DNA from: JACCZR01 sp963844805
GTDB lineage: Bacteria > Actinomycetota > Thermoleophilia > Solirubrobacterales > Thermoleophilaceae
Direction of reading: 5' to 3'
Assembly: GCA_963844805.1 (NCBI GenBank)
Contig: CAWJPU010000003.1
Location: 14,987-78,986 of the forward strand
DNA length: 64,000 bases
Shown: positions 1-8,882 of the stretch, piece after piece
How positions within the stretch are numbered: the first letter of the stretch is position 1
How the letters are laid out: the number at the start of each line of letters is the position of its first letter
Notes under the pieces: generated by a model
Database searches by the model: none
The model's input: only the letters and a program-made list of their open reading frames with translations
Told to the model about the DNA's origin: nothing
Translations under genes and position numbers: made by a program

Positions 1-425
1 TTCGCGCGGGACGAGCAGCGCGCGTGCGACCGCGGACCGGCTCGCTCACCACGTGCCCGGCGGCTCGTCATCGCCCCCACCGGATCGCCGTTGGTGCGCC
101 CGCGCGAGGCGAAGAAGCCGCCGTTGACCGCAGCGAGGGCTGCGCTCGGTCGCGGGCGCACCGCAGCCCACCGTCGCGCCGACCCCGTCACGCGGCGGTC
201 GGACAGCGCCACAGCGAGGCGGCCGCTGAGCTGCGAGCCGGTCGACCTCGAGCACGTGAACGCGCCACGGGCCCCGAGCGCACGACGCGGGTGAGGGTCG
301 AGGCCTGGGGCGACGGGCTCGGTGCTGCGGGTCTCGGTCTGCCCGCCGGGCCCGAGGGGGAGGCCGGCGAGGGCGGCGGGAGCGACCAGCGCCAGCAGCG
401 CCAGGGCGAGAAGGAGGGCCCTCAG
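1..425 (-). CDS. Probable secreted phosphodiester glycosidase-like protein, partial
   Basis: The reverse strand encodes a hydrophobic leader (about RALLLALALLALVAPAALAG) followed by a region containing AAVNGGFF and then NGDPVG. This resembles the core of the NAGPA-type phosphodiester glycosidase domain found in exopolysaccharide-related secreted proteins. The gene runs off the left edge, so the C-terminal part is missing. Reading frame is lost at least once between the leader and the VNGGFF motif, so the precise protein cannot be reconstructed. The only start fitting the leader is a CTG overlapping the TGA stop of the upstream lipoprotein gene (CTGA). The domain call rests on one short motif and is tentative. 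Export is inferred from the leader. Confidence 0.42.
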   Translation of the reverse strand, partial: MRALLLALALLALVAPAALAGLPLGPGGQTETRSTEPVAPGLDPHPRRALGARGAFTCSRSTGSQLSGRLAVALSDRRVTGSARRWAAVRPRPSAALAAVNGGFFASRGRTNGDPVGAMTSRRARGERAGPRSHARCSSRA

Positions 426-1418
426 CCCCCGGTCACCTCGTTCACCGCGCGCTCGAGCTCGTTGACGCTGAACGGGCCCTCGACCCGGTACCGGATGCGC
501 CCGCTCCTGTCGATCACGAAGAGCCAGGGTTCGCTGTGGAGGTTCCATTTGACGACCTGCGGTCGCAGGCCCTTGGAGACCTCGTTGTCGCGGTAGATCT
601 CCTGATGTATGAAGGCGGCGCCGCGGGCCCCGCGCGCCTTGACCTGCTCCGCGATGTCGACGACGGGGCCGCAGACGCGGCTCTGGCACAGGGCGGGCGT
701 GGCGAACAGCAGCACCGCCGGCTTCTTGCCGACGACGTCGGCAAAGTCCTCGTCGTGCATGGTCGAGGGCGGCACCCGGGTGTCGATCGAGCTCAGGTTG
801 CCGGACACCGAGGCCTTGGTCGGGGTGGACACCTTGGGCGCCATGTCACCGACCTCGGCACCTTGCCCTTGGAGGTCACCGTCAGGGGGCCGCCCGCGGG
901 CTGGCCACCACGAAACGGTCGTCGAGCCGCACGACGCCCAGGACCTCGTAGCGGCCGGGCTTGGGGAATCGGAGGTCGGCCACGTAGAGGGACTTGGCGG
1001 CGTCCTTGTCCTTCTCCACGCCGGCGCTGCGGAACTCCGCGTCGGTGGCCAGCGACTCGTACCGGGCCGGGAACGGCCCGCGCGCTTGGCCGCCGCCGAC
1101 GGGCGCCACGTACACGGCGACCTTGGCGTCGGCCAGCTGGGAGCGAGCGCGGTCGAACAGGCCGAAGCCGAAGCGGTTGGTGCCCGGCTCGAGCTCGGAC
1201 ACCGCGGTGGCCAGCACCGGGCCGGCCTTGGCTCCCGGCAGCGTCCGGCGCACCTCGGCCAGCGAGCGGCCGGCGGGCTTGGGGAAGTCCTTGGGCGCGG
1301 CGACCGGAGGCGGCGGGTTGGACCCGGCATCGCCGTTTCCACCGCACCCGGCGGCGAGGGCGGCCGAGGCCAGCGCCCCTGCCAGCGCGGCCGACCGAGC
1401 GAGTTTCAGCACGGTCAC
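422..1418 (-). CDS. Lipoprotein with C-terminal thioredoxin-like domain (frame-broken)
   Basis: The N-terminus has a lysine, a hydrophobic stretch and a lipobox ending AAGC, so export and lipid anchoring are expected. The first 170 or so residues have no family I recognise. The C-terminal 130 residues look thioredoxin/TlpA-like: PAVLLFATPALCQSRVCGP, with two cysteines in a C-x4-C arrangement in place of CxxC, then a cis-Pro-like SEPWLFVIDRSGRI strand. A redox or thiol role outside the membrane is plausible but unproven. The reading frame changes near 905 and again near 865, splitting the two halves. The halves join smoothly in protein sense, so sequence error is the likely cause. The start is the ATG-like codon at 1418 preceding the leader. 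Confidence 0.6.
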
Positions 1419-1491
1419 GCTGCCGAGCGTAGAGGAGCGGAGGGTTCGCCCGCGAAGGTCGAAGGAGCCTTAACCCAGGCTTCGCTTTGCG

Positions 1492-1497
1492 TAGTCT
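1492..1497 (+). promoter_or_regulatory. Possible -10 element of a leaderless promoter
   Basis: TAGTCT fits the TANNNT form of a -10 box and ends 9 bases before the ATG at 1507, as in leaderless actinobacterial transcripts. There is no Shine-Dalgarno sequence in front of this gene. An imperfect inverted repeat (AGCCT/AGGCT) lies just upstream near 1467-1483. Confidence 0.3.
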
Positions 1498-1506
1498 GCC
1501 CGCCCT

Positions 1507-2229
1507 ATGGCAGATCGCGCAGCGCTAATCACCGGTGGTTCAAGCGGCATCGGCCTCGCCGTCGCCCGAATGCTCGGCGAGGAGGGCTTCGGGATCACCC
1601 TCTCGGCCCGCCGTCCCGACAAGCTCGAGGAGGCCGCCGAGAGCCTGCGCGGCGAGGGCCTCGACGTCAACTCCGTGCCGGCCAACATGGCCAACGAGGA
1701 CGACATCAAGGCGATCGCGGAGTCCCACCGCGAGCGCTTCGGGCGCCTGGACGTCCTGATGAACAACGCGGGCGTCGGCATCGGCGGGGCCATCCACGAG
1801 GCCGAGACCAAGAAGCTGGACATGCAGCTGGACGTGAACCTGCGCGCCGTCTACCTGATGAGCCGCGAGACGATCCCCATGCTCAAGGAGGCGGGCAAGG
1901 AGCACTCGCGCGCGCTGGTGATCAACACCGCCTCGATCGCCGGCAAGTTCGGCCAGGGCTGGCTGGCCGCCTACTCGGCGACCAAGTTCGGCGTGGTGGG
2001 CCTGAGCCAGGCCATGCACAAGGAGCTCGCCGCCGACGGCGTCAAGGTCACCGCCCTGTGCCCCGGCTTCGTCGACACGCCGATGACCGACTGGGTCCAG
2101 GAGCAGGTCTCCAAGGACGAGATGATCCAGCCCTCGGACATCGCCGAGGCGGTCCGCTACCTGCTGAACACCTCCCCGGCGTGCATCGTGCCGGAGATCC
2201 AGTTCGTGAGGCCTAGCGACCAGATGTAG
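1507..2229 (+). CDS. Short-chain dehydrogenase/reductase (classical SDR)
   Basis: This is a complete 240-residue classical SDR, probably a cytosolic NAD(P)H-dependent oxidoreductase. The Rossmann motif TGGSSGIG starts at residue 9, NNAG is at 86-89, and the catalytic triad is Ser143 (NTAS), Tyr156 and Lys160 (YSATK). PGFVDTPM after the active site is the usual SDR loop. The arginines of SARRP following strand 2 suggest NADP(H) preference, which is inference. The substrate cannot be told from sequence. The gene is unbroken, lacks a Shine-Dalgarno sequence and has a plausible leaderless -10 box. Its 3' end overlaps the convergent hypothetical gene by 17 bases. Confidence 0.88.
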   Translation: MADRAALITGGSSGIGLAVARMLGEEGFGITLSARRPDKLEEAAESLRGEGLDVNSVPANMANEDDIKAIAESHRERFGRLDVLMNNAGVGIGGAIHEAETKKLDMQLDVNLRAVYLMSRETIPMLKEAGKEHSRALVINTASIAGKFGQGWLAAYSATKFGVVGLSQAMHKELAADGVKVTALCPGFVDTPMTDWVQEQVSKDEMIQPSDIAEAVRYLLNTSPACIVPEIQFVRPSDQM

Positions 2230-2791
2230 TGAGCTCGCGGCCCCGCTCGCGCTCGCTCTTGGCGGCCTCGGCCGCCTCGAGCTCGGCGAGGGCCCGCTCG
2301 TACTCGTCCAGGCGGCGGAAGGGCCGCAGCCACGACCAGCCGCCCTCCTTCTTGAGCTCCTTGGTGCGGTCGCGCTCGCCCGTGTCGCGCTTCTCGCGCT
2401 CGGGCTCGGGCTGCGGGCGCTCCTGGAACTCGCGGGACATCCGGTACTCCGCGATCGCCTGGCCCAGCTCCGTCTGGTTGACGCCGGACTCGATGGTGAT
2501 GCTGGCCTCGAGCATGGTCCGCAGCGTGCGGAGCTCGCGGTCGTTGGCCGGGCGCGGGCCGTTTCCGGCGCCGGTGTAGCGGTCCCACGCGCGGGCGAAG
2601 CTGGCGAGAGCCGTGCGGCCGCCGTGGCGGTGCGCCGCCAGCATCGGGCACACGCCGCCCTCGCGGTCGGTGTAGGCGCCGACGATGATGCGGTTGGCGT
2701 CCATGCCGTCGAGCATCGCCCGCCGCGTGTCCAGCGGCAGGCAGTCGATGGCGGTTCGGAGCTGTCGGGCGGGGCGGCGACGCGTTCTCAT
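2213..2791 (-). CDS. Conserved-looking hypothetical protein, 192 aa
   Basis: I do not recognise the family. The ATG at 2791 is preceded at a good distance by GAGGA and gives MRTRRRPARQLRTAIDCL; a longer reading to 2884 would run into the oppositely oriented oxidoreductase start. The middle (VCPMLAAHRHGGRTALASF, then FARAWDRYTG) looks like a compact folded domain with Cys and His residues. The C-terminal third is rich in Arg, Lys and Glu and likely helical. No signal peptide or membrane segment is seen. Codon usage matches its neighbours and the frame is intact over its whole length, supporting a real gene. Its tail overlaps the convergent SDR gene. Confidence 0.6.
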   Translation of the reverse strand: MRTRRRPARQLRTAIDCLPLDTRRAMLDGMDANRIIVGAYTDREGGVCPMLAAHRHGGRTALASFARAWDRYTGAGNGPRPANDRELRTLRTMLEASITIESGVNQTELGQAIAEYRMSREFQERPQPEPEREKRDTGERDRTKELKKEGGWSWLRPFRRLDEYERALAELEAAEAAKSERERGRELTTSGR

Positions 2792-2883
2792 AGGATCCTC
2801 GGCGCTCGACCGGGTTCGCAGGAGGCTAAATCCGCCCGTCGGAGACTTCAAGGTGTCCCCTGCGCCACGAAAGGAGAATTGCA

Positions 2884-3915
2884 TTGCGACTAGGCCTTCA
2901 CGTTGGCTATTGGGGCCTGGGCCTCACGTCCGAGCAGCAGCTCGCGCTGGTCAAGGAGGCCGAGTCCGTCGGCTTCGACTCGGTGTGGGCGGCAGAGGCC
3001 TACGGGTCGGACACCGCCACCGTGCTGGCCTGGATCGCGGGGCAGACGGAGAAGATCCGCCTCGGATCGGCGATCTTCCAGATGCCGGGCCGCACGCCGG
3101 CCATGACCGCGATGACCGCGGCGACGATCGACCAGCTCTCGGGCGGCCGCATGATCCTGGGCCTCGGGTCCTCCGGTCCGCAGGTGGCCGAAGGCTGGCA
3201 CGGGCAGCCGTTCGCCCGGCAGCTCAAGCGCACCCGCGAATACGTGGAGATCCTGCGCATGGCGCTCGCGCGGGAGAAGCTGGAGTACCAGGGCGACACC
3301 TACGTCCTGCCCATCCCCGGCGGGCCCGGCAAGGCCCTGCATCTGATGATCGGCACCGTTCAAGAGCGGATGCCCATCTACATCGCCGCCATCGGGCCGA
3401 AGAACACGACGCTGACAGGCGAGATCGCCGACGGATGGATCCCGACCTTCTTCTCCCCCGAGCACGTGGGCGACGCCAGGAAGCTGCTCCAGGAGGGGGC
3501 CGACAAAGCGGGCAAGTCGCTGAACGGCTTCGACATCGCGCCCATGGTCAACGTCGCCATCGACGACGACCTGGACCGCGCCCGTGACGTGATGCGTCCC
3601 ATACTCGCCCTCTACATCGGCGGGATGGGCTCGAGAGATAAGAACTTCTACAACGCCCTCGTCCGCCGATATGGGTTCGAGGAGGCCGCGGATGAGGTAC
3701 AGAACCTCTATCTGGACGGCAAGAAGGACGAGGCCGCGGCCGCGCTGCCGCCCGAGCTGATCGACATGACCTCGATCTGCGGCCCGCGCGACCGGGTGAA
3801 GGAGAGGATCGAGGTCTACCGCGAAGCGGGAGTCGGGACGCTCATGATCTCGCCAATGGCCTTCGAGCCCGAGGAGCGCCTGCGGATCGTCCGCGAGCTC
3901 GCGGAGCTCGTCTGA
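2884..3915 (+). CDS. LLM-class (F420-dependent type) oxidoreductase
   Basis: This is a full-length 343-residue luciferase-like monooxygenase-fold protein. The N-terminal MRLGLHVGYWG, the WAAEAYGSD strand end, IRLGSAIFQMPGRTPAMTAM and LGLGSSGPQV are typical of F420-dependent LLM enzymes (N5,N10-methylene-H4MPT reductase-like). It probably carries out a flavin/F420-linked hydride transfer in the cytosol; the substrate is unknown. The TTG start at 2884 is chosen because GGAG lies about 7 bases upstream, an unusually clear Shine-Dalgarno sequence for this window. The downstream glycosyltransferase begins on its stop codon, so the two are probably co-expressed. Confidence 0.88.
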   Translation: MRLGLHVGYWGLGLTSEQQLALVKEAESVGFDSVWAAEAYGSDTATVLAWIAGQTEKIRLGSAIFQMPGRTPAMTAMTAATIDQLSGGRMILGLGSSGPQVAEGWHGQPFARQLKRTREYVEILRMALAREKLEYQGDTYVLPIPGGPGKALHLMIGTVQERMPIYIAAIGPKNTTLTGEIADGWIPTFFSPEHVGDARKLLQEGADKAGKSLNGFDIAPMVNVAIDDDLDRARDVMRPILALYIGGMGSRDKNFYNALVRRYGFEEAADEVQNLYLDGKKDEAAAALPPELIDMTSICGPRDRVKERIEVYREAGVGTLMISPMAFEPEERLRIVRELAELV

Positions 3916-5100
3916 GCCGCTTCCTCCTCGCCGCCTTCGGAGACCCCGGGCACGTCTTCCCGGCGATCGCGCTGGGCGGCGAGCTCGCGCGCCGGGGCCA
4001 CTCGGTCTGCCTGCAGAGCTGGGACCGCTGGCGCGAGCCGGCCGAGGCCGAGGGCATGCGCTTCGAGGCCGGCGCCCGAGTACAAGGTCTTCCCCCAGCT
4101 CGGCGAGCGGCCGCTGAAGCCCTACCAGGCCGCGGTGGCGGGGGCGGAGGCCACCCTGCCACTGATCGAGCAGATCGACCCCGACGCCGTGGTGGTGGAC
4201 ATCCTGACCACGGCCGAGGGGCTGGCCGCGCAGAAGGCGGGGCGGCGGTGGGCGACCCTGATCCCCCACGTCCTCCCCGTCGCCGAGCCGGGAGCGCCGC
4301 CCTACTCCACCGGCGCCCGCCTGCCCCGAACGCCCGTCGGCCGCAGGCTGTGGTCGCTGCCGCTGCCTCTGCTTCGCAAGGGCGAGGAGCAGGGGCGCGA
4401 GGAGCTCAACGGCGCCCGGGTGCGGGTGGGCCTGGACCCGCTGCCCTGGTCGCACGGCGGCATCTCGCACCAGCTCAGCCTCATCGCCACCTTCCCGCAG
4501 CTCGAGTACCCGCGCAGCGGCTGGGAGCCCTACATGCGCGTGACCGGGCCGCTGCTGTGGGAGCAGCCCTACGACGAGGTGGAGCTGCCGCCGGGCGACG
4601 ACCCGCTCGTGCTCGTCGCGCCCTCCACCTCCCAGGACCCCGACGGCCGCGTGCTGCGCGCCGCCCTGGAGGCGCTGGCCGACGAGCCGGTGCGCGTCAT
4701 CGCCACCACCAACCGCCGCGGCGGCTACGAGCGGCCGGTCGTGCCGCCCAACGCGAGGCTGGTCGACTGGCTCTCCTACGCCCGCACCATGCCGCGCTGC
4801 GACCTCGTCGTCTGCCACGCCGGCCACGGGACCGTGTGCCGGGCGCTGGCCAGCGGCGTGCCGCTGATCGCCTGCCCGGCCGAGGGCGACATGGCCGAGA
4901 ACGCCGCCCGCGTGGCGTGGGCCGGAGCGGGCGTCTCGCTGCCGCGCCGGCTGGCCACCGCGCGCGGGATCCGGCTGGCTGCGCGCAAGGTCCTGGCCGA
5001 TCCCTCCTACTCGGAGCGGGCGCGCGACCTGGCCGAGTGGGCCGAGGAGCACGATGGCCGGGCGATCGCGGCGGACGAGCTGGAGCGCTTCGTCGCCTGA
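3912..5100 (+). CDS. UGT/MGT-type glycosyltransferase (GT1-like), one frameshift
   Basis: The protein starts SRFLLAAFGDPGHVFPAIAL, the N-terminal Rossmann strand and glycine loop of GT-B enzymes. It ends with CHAGHGTVCRALASGVPLIA, which matches the nucleotide-sugar binding motif of the UGT/MGT family. It likely transfers a sugar to a lipid or small hydrophobic acceptor. Frame changes once near 4070. The first 50 residues have no ATG, GTG or TTG in reach. The reading begins at a CTG that overlaps the TGA of the LLM oxidoreductase gene (CTGA), suggesting tight coupling to it. The sugar and acceptor cannot be predicted. Confidence 0.75.
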
Positions 5101-5104
5101 GGAG

Positions 5105-5177
5105 CTCCGGGGGTGGGACTCGAACCCACAACCTATCGGTTAACAGCCGATCGCTCTGCCGATTGAGCTACCCCGGA
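5105..5177 (-). tRNA. tRNA-Asn (anticodon GTT)
   Basis: Read on the reverse strand, TCCGGGG (5177-5171) pairs with CCCCGGA at the 3' end. The D-arm contains AGCTCAATCGGCAGAGC, the anticodon loop is CTGTTAA with anticodon GTT, and the T-arm contains GGTTCGAGTCC. The length is 73 bases with discriminator G. The CCA end is not encoded. It lies between the glycosyltransferase and sigA. Confidence 0.96.
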
Positions 5178-5208
5178 CCGCGGGGTGCAAAGGTAGCGCC
5201 GCCGGCGC

Positions 5209-6214
5209 CTAGATCTCGTCGTGCGTGGTTCCCTCGAGCCGCTCGGCGTGGCCCGAGTGCTTGAGCATCGCCAGCGTCTTGGCCTCGATCTGGCGCACCC
5301 GCTCGCGGGTCACGCCCACCTCGCGGCCGATGTCCTCCAGCGTGCGGGGGTCCTCCTCCGCCAGCCCATACCGCAGCTCGAGCACGCGGCGCTCGCGCCA
5401 CGGCAGCTGATCGAGAATGCGCTCGAGGTCGGCGTCGCGGATCGCCTTGGAGACCTGCTCGTGGGGGCGATCGAAGGCGTCGTCCTCGATGAAGTCGCCG
5501 AAGCTGGCGTCGCCCTCGCCGGCGCCGACCGGTGCCTCGAGCGATATCGGCTCCTGGCCGAGCTTGAGGATCTGCTCGATCTTGGTCGCCGGCATCTCCA
5601 CCACCTCGCCGATCTCCTCCGGCGTGGGCTCGCGGCCCAGCTTCTGGTTCAGCGAGCGGCGGGCGCGGGCCACCTTGTTCATCCGCTCGACCATGTGGAC
5701 GGGGATGCGGATGGTGCGCGACTGGTCGGCCAGCGCGCGGGTGATCGCCTGACGGATCCACCACGTCGCGTAGGTGGAGAACTTGAAGCCGCGGCGCCAG
5801 TCGAACTTCTCCACCGCGCGGATCAGCCCCATGTTGCCCTCCTGGATCAGGTCCAGCAGGGTCAGCCCGCGGTTGGAGTAGCGCTTGGCGATCGAGACCA
5901 CCAGCCGCAGGTTGGCCTCGATCATCGCGTTCTTGGCCGACATGTCGTTCTGCTCGACGCGGCGTGCGAGGCGCACCTCGTCCTCGCGGGTCAGCAGGCG
6001 GACCTGGCCGATCTTCTTGAGGTAGAGGCGAACCGCGTCCTCGGAGCCCTGCTCGGGCGGCGCGGCGGGGACGCCGGCGGTTACGACGCCGCCCTCGTTG
6101 AAGAGGTCGTACGCGTCGGGGCCGCCGGAGGCGCGGCGCCTCCTCATCGCGCGCGGCCTCCAGCTCGGCCTCGTCCCGGGTGACCTCCTCCCGGGCGGGC
6201 TCCTCGGCGCTCAC
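5209..6214 (-). CDS. sigA: Primary sigma factor (sigma-70 group 1, SigA/RpoD)
   Basis: This is the housekeeping sigma factor, directing RNA polymerase to -10/-35 promoters. Region 1.2/2 is clear (LLTREDEVRLARRVEQND, NLRLVVSIAKRY, IQEGNMGLIRAVEKFDW, FSTYATWWIRQAITRA). Region 3 includes PVHMVERMNKV. Region 4 ends in the helix-turn-helix TLEDIGREVGVTRERVRQIE. It is short for the family because the N-terminal acidic extension is small. I choose the GTG at 6214 since it overlaps the dnaG stop (GTGA). That reading (MSAEEPAREEV) needs one frame change near 6130 to join the main frame, whose own first ATG is at 6147. DnaG-SigA pairing is the classic macromolecular synthesis arrangement. Confidence 0.93.
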
Positions 6215-7962
6215 GATGTCTCTCCCGCAACCGAGTCGAGCTCCTGCCGCAGCGCGTGCTTGGCCCGGGCCAGCTCGCCCGCGCGGGCGGAGTCCCGCCC
6301 CAGGCGCGCCTGCTTGATCTCGCGCTCCAGGCGACGCTGCTCGAGGTCGAGCAGGTCGCGGTGCAGGCCGATCTCGTTGTACTCACCGACCGCCTCGGCG
6401 GCCATGTACAGCCGCGTGACCAGCGCCTTGAGGTCGGGGTCGTCGTCGGAGAGCGTGCCGAGCGGATCGTCGAAGTGGCCGAGCAGGTGGTCGCGTGCGC
6501 GGCGGGCGACGTCGGAGGTCAGGTGCCCGTCCCGCAGCTTCTCGAGGAACGGCCTGCCCATGGCCTTCGCCGCGAGGCAATGCGTCAGGAAGGCGCGCTC
6601 GTTGACCGGGGCAAGCTCGCTGGGCGCCCGCGCAGGTGCGGGCCTCGGAGGCGTGCGGGTGGGCGCGGGTGTCGCTGTCAGCTGGGCGGTCACGTACTGC
6701 ACGGGGACGTCCAAGCGGTCGGACACATATCTGACGAGATGATCGCGGGTCATGCTCTGGTTCGGCGCAGCCGCTATCAGCGGACGGACCATCTCAAGTG
6801 CGCGATCAACCCCTGCCGGCGTCCCGAGCTGTTGTGACGAGATTACCCGCCGCACTTCGAACTCAAGCGCCGGGAGGGTCTGGTCGAAGCGGGCGGCCAG
6901 CGCTTCCGGGCCCTCCTGCTCGAGCAGGTCGGCGGGATCGCGCCCCTGGGGCAGCTCGACCACCCGCAGCGACACGTCGGCCTTCTCGGCCTCCTGCGCC
7001 GCGCGCGACATGGCCGCCTGCCCCGAGCTGTCCGCATCGAGTGCCACGACCACCGTCGGCGCCGTGCGCCCGAACGCGGTCAGCTGCTCGCCCGTGAGCG
7101 CCGTGCCCATGATCGCCACCGCCTCGGGGATGCCCGCCTGGTGCAGCGCCAGCACGTCGGTGTAGCCCTCGACCACCACCAGGCGCCCCGACTTGGCGGC
7201 CGGCTTGCGGGCCAGGTCGAGCCGGAACAGCTGCTCGCCTTTGTGAAAGACCTCTCCCTCGGACGTGTTGAGGTACTTGGGCCGCTGCTCGCCGGTCGTG
7301 GCGCGGGCCCCGAAGCCGGACACGCGTCCGCGGGTGTTGGTGAGGGGGAACGTGATCCGCGCGCGGAAGCGGTCGATCAGCCCGCTGCCCTCGCGCCGGC
7401 GCTGGGAGAGGCCGGCGGCCAGCAGCTCGTCGTCGGTGAAGCCGTCGCGCTTGGCGGCGGCGGTCAGGCGGTCCCAGCCGCTGGGCGCGTAGCCCACGCC
7501 GAACTCGCGCAGGGTCTCCTCGCTCAGGCCGCGGCCGAGCAGGTACTCGCGGGACGCGGCCGCCTCGTCGGCCTTCCACAGGTAGGCGGCGTAGAACTTC
7601 GACGCACGCTCGAGCAGCGCCAGCAGCCGCTCGCGCCGCCGGCGGCGGCGCTCGGCGTCGGGGTCCTCGCTCTCGCGCTGCAGCTCCACGCCGTAGCGGT
7701 CGGCCAGCAGCTCGAGCGCGCCGGCGAAGTCCAGCGCCTCGGTCTCCATCACGAAGCCGAGCGCGTCTCCGGACGCCTCGCAGCCGAAGCAGTAGTAGAC
7801 CTTCTTCTCGGCGTTGATCGAGAACGACGGCGTGCGCTCCTCGTGGAAGGGGCACAGGCCGACGAGGCTCACCCCCTGGCGGCGCAGCTCGGTCTTCGCC
7901 CCCACCAGGTCCGCCATGTCCACGGCGTCCTTGACCCGGTCGACGCTGTCGCGCGTGTACAC
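6211..7962 (-). CDS. dnaG: DNA primase DnaG
   Basis: This 583-residue protein synthesises RNA primers for the replisome. The CHC2-type zinc-binding motif has Cys37, His40, Cys58 and Cys61 (CPFHEERTPSF and YYCFGC). The TOPRIM core shows VVVEGYTDVLALHQAG, with the acidic continuation VVALDADSSGQAAM. The C-terminal helicase-interaction region (about 430-583) is alanine- and arginine-rich, as usual in actinobacteria. The frame is intact. It starts 2 bases after the dgt stop and its own stop overlaps the sigA start, so dgt-dnaG-sigA is probably one transcript. Confidence 0.95.
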   Translation of the reverse strand: MYTRDSVDRVKDAVDMADLVGAKTELRRQGVSLVGLCPFHEERTPSFSINAEKKVYYCFGCEASGDALGFVMETEALDFAGALELLADRYGVELQRESEDPDAERRRRRRERLLALLERASKFYAAYLWKADEAAASREYLLGRGLSEETLREFGVGYAPSGWDRLTAAAKRDGFTDDELLAAGLSQRRREGSGLIDRFRARITFPLTNTRGRVSGFGARATTGEQRPKYLNTSEGEVFHKGEQLFRLDLARKPAAKSGRLVVVEGYTDVLALHQAGIPEAVAIMGTALTGEQLTAFGRTAPTVVVALDADSSGQAAMSRAAQEAEKADVSLRVVELPQGRDPADLLEQEGPEALAARFDQTLPALEFEVRRVISSQQLGTPAGVDRALEMVRPLIAAAPNQSMTRDHLVRYVSDRLDVPVQYVTAQLTATPAPTRTPPRPAPARAPSELAPVNERAFLTHCLAAKAMGRPFLEKLRDGHLTSDVARRARDHLLGHFDDPLGTLSDDDPDLKALVTRLYMAAEAVGEYNEIGLHRDLLDLEQRRLEREIKQARLGRDSARAGELARAKHALRQELDSVAGETS

Positions 7963-7964
7963 GC

Positions 7965-8870
7965 TCAGAACCCCTGCGGTACCGACAGGTCGGAGAACGT
8001 GCGCACGGCGTAGCGGTCGGTCATGCCGGCCAGCCAGTCGATCACGAGTTGGGGGTCCTCGGCGGTCTCGGCGTAGTGGGCGAACAGGGCGCGCAGCATC
8101 CGCTCCACGCGCGCCTTCTCACGCTGGGCGTCGGCGCCGAGGTAGACCCGCTCGAACATGAACTCGCGCAGGCGCAGCATCGCGCCGCCGACGTCCTCGC
8201 CCTGGACGATGTCGCCGGCCTCGGCCGAGCGCTCCAGCAGGTCGACGACCAGCGTCTCGATCCGCTCCGAGCCCGTGCTCCCCAGCACCGCGATCTCCGC
8301 GGGCGGTAGGTCCTCGAAGGCAAGCACGCCGGCGCGCAGGGCGTCGTCGATGTCGTGGTTGATGTAGGCGATGCGGTCCACTACCCGGACCACCCGCCCC
8401 TCCGGCGTGGCCGACGGCTCGGGGCCGGTGTGGCGGAGGATCCCGTCGCGCACCTGCTCGGTCAGGTTGAGGTCCTCCAGCACGTCCACCACCCGCAGCG
8501 AATGCTCGTTGTGCCTGAACCGCCGCCCGTAGCGATCCTGCACGCACTCGTCCAGCACGTGCTCGCCGATGTGGCCGAAGGGCGGGTGGCCGAGGTCGTG
8601 GCCGAGGGAGATCGCCTCGGTGAGGTCCTCGTCCAGGTCGAGGGCACGGGCCACGTTGCGGGCGATGCCGCAGGCCTCGAGCGTGTGGGTGAGGCGGGTC
8701 CGGTAGTGGTCCCCCTCTGGGGCGATGAAGACCTGCGTCTTGTGCTTGAGGCGGCGGAAGGCCTTCGAGTGGACGATCCGGTCGCGGTCGCGCACGAAGG
8801 GCCGCCGGTGAGGCGATTCGGTCTCCGGACGGGCTCGCCTGGGCTCGTAGATGGTGCTGACCGATGCCAC
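7965..8870 (-). CDS. dgt: dGTPase-like HD-domain triphosphohydrolase (Dgt)
   Basis: This 301-residue enzyme likely hydrolyses dGTP or other dNTPs to the deoxynucleoside and triphosphate. The HD signature is complete: HSKAFRRLKHKTQV near 34-47, His62 in RLTHTLE, HD at 91-92 and GHPPFGH to residue 100. RFRHNEHSLRV and the late D in VVDRIAYINHDIDDA are also family features. It lies directly downstream of ppdK (12-base gap) and upstream of dnaG, an arrangement common in actinobacteria and consistent with control of the dNTP pool around replication. The frame is intact. Confidence 0.92.
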   Translation of the reverse strand: MASVSTIYEPRRARPETESPHRRPFVRDRDRIVHSKAFRRLKHKTQVFIAPEGDHYRTRLTHTLEACGIARNVARALDLDEDLTEAISLGHDLGHPPFGHIGEHVLDECVQDRYGRRFRHNEHSLRVVDVLEDLNLTEQVRDGILRHTGPEPSATPEGRVVRVVDRIAYINHDIDDALRAGVLAFEDLPPAEIAVLGSTGSERIETLVVDLLERSAEAGDIVQGEDVGGAMLRLREFMFERVYLGADAQREKARVERMLRALFAHYAETAEDPQLVIDWLAGMTDRYAVRTFSDLSVPQGF

Positions 8871-8882
8871 TGTTCGATCTTG

